DNA of 16,512 bases from Myxococcales bacterium. Its GTDB lineage: Bacteria; Myxococcota; Polyangia; Polyangiales; Polyangiaceae. The stretch is taken from positions 1-16,512 of the forward strand of contig JAGQIY010000907.1 in NCBI GenBank assembly GCA_020430865.1, read 5' to 3'. Under the pieces are notes generated by a model. The model ran no database searches and was not told the DNA's origin. It saw nothing but the letters and a program-made list of their open reading frames with translations. This document shows, piece by piece, positions 14,012 to 16,512 of the stretch (its first letter is position 1; each line of letters begins with the position of its first letter). The translations under genes were made by a program, and so were the position numbers.

Positions 14012-14543
14012 GCTGCGCTTCGTCGTGCGAGCGTGCGCCGTCACGCGAGGTCCCGGCGGAGTGGGAGTGGGAGTGGGAGTGGGAGTGCCCTGCGGAGTGC
14101 GAGTGCCCAGGAGCGGCGTACGCGCCTGCTTCGGGCTCGAACGGGAGCACCGCCTCCTCCACCAGCACGCCGAGTCCCCGAGCCATCTGGTCGAGGACTG
14201 GGTCGCGGAGGTAGCAGGCAAAGCCAGCGCCGATCTCCAGGGGGACGTGGCGGTTTCCGAGGTGGTAGCAGGCGCGAGCGAACGCCAGCGGGTCCTTGGC
14301 GGAAACTCGACTCAGCCGCTCCCTGGCCGCGATGACCTGCACCTGCTCACCGTCTCTCGAGAGCAGGCGATCGCCGCCACGGACCACCGTGCCCCGTGGC
14401 AAGAACACACCCGCGTCGCGACCATCGGAGAGAGTCACGCGCAGGCGGCTCTTGCTGCGCGAGTGAAACGGCAACTCCAGCGTGAGCGCGGGCGCGGCCC
14501 CATCGGCCTCTCCCCCCCGTACCAACCTCTCGAGTTTCAACAT
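14001..14543 (-). CDS. ureE: Urease nickel metallochaperone UreE with His-Ser repeat tail
   Basis: This 180-residue protein binds nickel and hands it to UreG for urease activation. The N-terminal peptide-binding domain covers ~1-75, with FLPRGTVVRGGDRL (47-60). The metal-binding domain includes YHLGNRHVPLEIG (93-105); His99 is the expected conserved interface nickel ligand. The C-terminal ~35 residues are low complexity, with seven His-Ser pairs between 147 and 162 and further His at 173 and 178. This plays the nickel-storage role of the poly-His tail in Klebsiella UreE. The tail is encoded by a near-perfect GTGGGA tandem repeat on the plus strand. Start ATG 14543 shares one base with the ureC stop (TGATG). 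No clear Shine-Dalgarno is seen, so translation is probably coupled to ureC. Confidence 0.95.
   Translation of the reverse strand: MLKLERLVRGGEADGAAPALTLELPFHSRSKSRLRVTLSDGRDAGVFLPRGTVVRGGDRLLSRDGEQVQVIAARERLSRVSAKDPLAFARACYHLGNRHVPLEIGAGFACYLRDPVLDQMARGLGVLVEEAVLPFEPEAGAYAAPGHSHSAGHSHSHSHSHSAGTSRDGARSHDEAQHDD
14061..14087 (+). repeat. Hexanucleotide tandem repeat (GTGGGA) in ureE
   Basis: Four perfect GTGGGA units followed by GTG (27 bases) encode alternating His-Ser on the minus strand (residues 153-161 of UreE). Imperfect related units (GAGTGC) continue to about 14105. Since the unit is six bases, slippage would add or remove His-Ser pairs without breaking the frame. Confidence 0.9.
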
Positions 14544-16258
14544 CAGAACAAGAAGTAGCGCTGCGCGAGCGGCAGCTCCGCCAGTGGTTCACAACTCAGG
14601 ACGTCACCGTCTGCGCGCACCTGATAAGTCTCCGGATCGACTTCGATCTCGGGCGTAGCGGAGTTGTGGATCAGGTCCTGCTTGCGCACCGTGCGGCAAC
14701 CCTTCACGGCCACCAGCGGTCGCTGCAAGCCGAGCGGATCGAGCTTGCCTTGATCGAGCGACAGCTGAGAGACGTAGAGCTGACTCGTGGCGCAGGCGGC
14801 GCGCCCGAACGAACCGAACATCGGCCGGTAGTGCACGGGTCCTGGCGTCGGGATCGAGGCGTTGGGGTCGCCCATCGGCGCTGCGGCGATGAAGCCCGCC
14901 TTGAGCACCAGGGACGGCTTGGCGCCGAAGAACGCCGGCTTCCACAGCACCAGATCCGCGAGCTTCCCCAGCTCGACCGAGCCGATTTCGTGGGCCACGC
15001 CATGAGTCAGCGCGGGGTTGATGGTGTATTTCGCGATGTAGCGCTTGGCTCGCGCGTTGTCATGCTCCGCCGGATCCCCGGGGAGAGAGCCACGCTGCAC
15101 CTTCATCTTGTGCGCCGTCTGCCAGGTGCGGGTGATCACCTCACCGATCCGTCCCATGGCCTGGGAGTCGCTGGCGATCATGCTGATGGCGCCCAGATCG
15201 TGCAGGATGTCCTCTGCGGCGATCGTTTCTCTGCGAATGCGACTCTCGGCGAAGGCCACGTCCTCGGCGATGCTCGGACTCAGGTGGTGACACACCATCA
15301 ACATGTCGAGGTGCTCGTCGACCGTGTTGACCGTGTAGGGACGCGTGGGATTCGTGGAGGATGGCAGGACGTAGGGTTCCGCGCAGGCCTTGATGATGTC
15401 CGGAGCGTGCCCCCCACCGGCCCCCTCAGTGTGGTAGGTGTGGATTGCTCGACCCTTGAACGCGGCGATCGTTGCCTCGACGAAGCCCGACTCGTTCAGC
15501 GTATCCGTATGGATCGCCACCTGGATGTCGGTCTGCTCGGCGACGCTCAGGCAACTGTCGATCGCCGCCGGCGTCGTGCCCCAGTCCTCGTGGAGCTTCA
15601 GGCCCATCGCCCCCGCCGCGACCTGTTCGAGCAGCGCCTCGGGGAGGCTCGCGTTGCCCTTGCCAAGGAATCCAAAGTTCATCGGCAGCCCGTCGACGGC
15701 CTGGAGCATGCGCGCGATGTTCCAGGGGCCGGGCGTGCAGGTGGTCGCGTTCGTGCCCGTCGCCGGTCCGGTGCCGCCCCCGATGAGCGTCGTGAGGCCG
15801 CTCATCAGCGCCTCGTCGACCAGCTGAGGACAGATGAAGTGCACGTGGGCGTCGATGCCGCCCGCCGTGAGGATCTGTCCCTCACCAGCGATGGCCTCGG
15901 TCCCCGGCCCGATCACGATGTCCACCCCGGGCTGTACGTCTGGGTTGCCCGCCTTGCCGATGCCCGCGATGCGACCGTCCTTGATGCCCACGTCCGCCTT
16001 GACGACCCCCCAGTGGTCGAGGATGAGCGCGTTGGTGATCACGACGTCGACTGCCTCGGCGTTGGTCAGCTGGCTCTGGCCCATGCCATCGCGGATCACC
16101 TTGCCTCCGCCGAACTTGACCTCGTCGCCGTACTGAGTGTGGTCCTTCTCGACCTGAATGATCAGCTGCGTGTCGCCGAGGCGCACGCGATCTCCCGTGG
16201 TCGGTCCGAACATCTCCGCGTAGGCGCGGCGATCCATGCGACGCCCGGCAGTCGTCAC
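14543..16258 (-). CDS. ureC: Urease alpha subunit (catalytic)
   Basis: This 571-residue subunit holds the dinickel centre that hydrolyses urea to ammonia and carbamate. All expected residues appear, each shifted by +4 from Klebsiella numbering. His138 and His140 are in [13 protein letters not shown], carbamylated Lys221 in GLKLHEDWG, His250 in VAIHTDT, His276 in [13 protein letters not shown], Cys323 and His324 in MVCHHL (flap), and Asp364 in [10 protein letters not shown]. The N-terminus [20 protein letters not shown] is classical. The GTG start at 16258 is preferred over ATG 16237: it overlaps the ureB stop (GTGA) and has GGAGG six bases upstream (16265-16269). It ends in YFLF, typical of UreC. 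The TGA shares a base with the ureE ATG. Confidence 0.99.
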   Translation of the reverse strand: MTTAGRRMDRRAYAEMFGPTTGDRVRLGDTQLIIQVEKDHTQYGDEVKFGGGKVIRDGMGQSQLTNAEAVDVVITNALILDHWGVVKADVGIKDGRIAGIGKAGNPDVQPGVDIVIGPGTEAIAGEGQILTAGGIDAHVHFICPQLVDEALMSGLTTLIGGGTGPATGTNATTCTPGPWNIARMLQAVDGLPMNFGFLGKGNASLPEALLEQVAAGAMGLKLHEDWGTTPAAIDSCLSVAEQTDIQVAIHTDTLNESGFVEATIAAFKGRAIHTYHTEGAGGGHAPDIIKACAEPYVLPSSTNPTRPYTVNTVDEHLDMLMVCHHLSPSIAEDVAFAESRIRRETIAAEDILHDLGAISMIASDSQAMGRIGEVITRTWQTAHKMKVQRGSLPGDPAEHDNARAKRYIAKYTINPALTHGVAHEIGSVELGKLADLVLWKPAFFGAKPSLVLKAGFIAAAPMGDPNASIPTPGPVHYRPMFGSFGRAACATSQLYVSQLSLDQGKLDPLGLQRPLVAVKGCRTVRKQDLIHNSATPEIEVDPETYQVRADGDVLSCEPLAELPLAQRYFLF

Positions 16259-16512
16259 TCGCCACCTCCGTCCGCGGCGTCGAGCGGCCCCATGGTCAAC
16301 CCCCGGAACCCGTAGACGTGGCGGCGTCCCGCATAGGCGACCAGCGTCACTTCCCGTGATTCCCCTGGCTCGAAGCGAACCGCCGTTCCCGCAGGGATAT
16401 CCAGGCGGTAGCCCCGCGCCGTCGGTCGGTCGAAGTCGAGCGCGGCGTTGGTCTCTGCAAAGTGGTAGTGAGAGCCGACCTGGATCGGCCGCTCACCCGT
16501 GTTCTTGACCTC
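16255..16512 (-). CDS. ureB: Urease beta subunit, C-terminal part (5' end outside window)
   Basis: The minus-strand frame is open from the right edge and ends at TGA 16257-16255, giving the last 85 residues. It opens with [18 protein letters not shown], the beta-subunit signature, then [30 protein letters not shown] and [16 protein letters not shown]. Nearly all of the ~100-residue protein is present; only the first ~20 residues are missing. UreB is a structural subunit of the UreABC trimer and contributes to flap placement. The stop overlaps the ureC GTG by four bases. ureA and perhaps ureD are expected to the right of the window. Confidence 0.98.
   Translation of the reverse strand, partial: EVKNTGERPIQVGSHYHFAETNAALDFDRPTARGYRLDIPAGTAVRFEPGESREVTLVAYAGRRHVYGFRGLTMGPLDAADGGGE

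Noticed and set aside
14012..14221. Longer N-terminus for UreF, giving 299 residues with Thr-Pro dipeptide repeats
   Set aside because: The extra part is the ureE His-Ser repeat read in another frame; the UreF family starts near [18 protein letters not shown] and normal UreF length is ~230.
14666..16315. A 549-codon plus-strand open frame opposite ureC
   Set aside because: It is the antisense shadow of ureC, a gene with all catalytic motifs intact. The translation is rich in Arg, Asp and His with no recognisable domain, which is typical of GC-rich antisense frames.
1..16512. CRISPR arrays, insertion sequences, phage genes, tRNA or rRNA genes
   Set aside because: No spaced direct-repeat array, transposase-like frame, phage protein or RNA-gene signature was seen on either strand, and there is no gene-free stretch longer than about 215 bases.

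Overview
The window reads as chromosomal DNA from a GC-rich bacterium (roughly two-thirds G+C by eye). Third codon positions are strongly G/C, so many long antisense frames are open but are not genes. Alanine- and proline-rich secreted proteins, a TgpA-type transglutaminase and the mix of enzymes would fit a myxobacterium-like (Myxococcota/Polyangia) chromosome. No rRNA, tRNA or phylogenetic marker is present to prove that, so the organism call is an inference.

Left third (1-6198): apparently unlinked housekeeping or accessory genes. These are the 3' end of a membrane transglutaminase gene, a small zinc-ribbon protein, a crotonase-family gene on the minus strand, a predicted secreted or lipid-anchored alpha/beta hydrolase, acyl-CoA thioesterase II (tesB), type II thymidine kinase (tdk) and an aldo/keto reductase. 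All except the crotonase are on the plus strand. Short intergenic gaps here carry some inverted repeats and two DnaA-box-like nonamers upstream of tdk.

Right two-thirds (6214-16512): one tightly packed minus-strand gene train. In transcription order it is ureB (partial), ureC, ureE, ureF, ureG, a two-Rossmann flavoprotein of unknown function, allantoinase (allB), allantoicase (alc), OHCU decarboxylase (uraD), 5-hydroxyisourate hydrolase (uraH) and a DUF6986-like aldolase/citrate-lyase-fold protein. Most junctions overlap (GTGA, ATGA, TGATG, or overlaps of 8 and 11 nt) or are separated by about 10 nt or less, which points to one operon with translational coupling. The only larger gap is 97 bp before the last gene.

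Together the train encodes 5-hydroxyisourate -> OHCU -> allantoin -> allantoate -> ureidoglycolate + urea, and then urea -> ammonia + CO2. The allantoicase route releases urea, which explains why urease and its maturation factors are joined to it. Two steps have no recognised enzyme in the window: oxidation of urate to 5-hydroxyisourate, and cleavage of ureidoglycolate to glyoxylate + urea (with later use of glyoxylate). The two uncharacterised members of the train, the flavoprotein and the DUF6986-like protein, are natural candidates for these missing steps. That is the most interesting hypothesis here, but it is an inference from gene context. ureA, ureD, the operon promoter and any urate oxidase or transporter would lie beyond the right edge or elsewhere.
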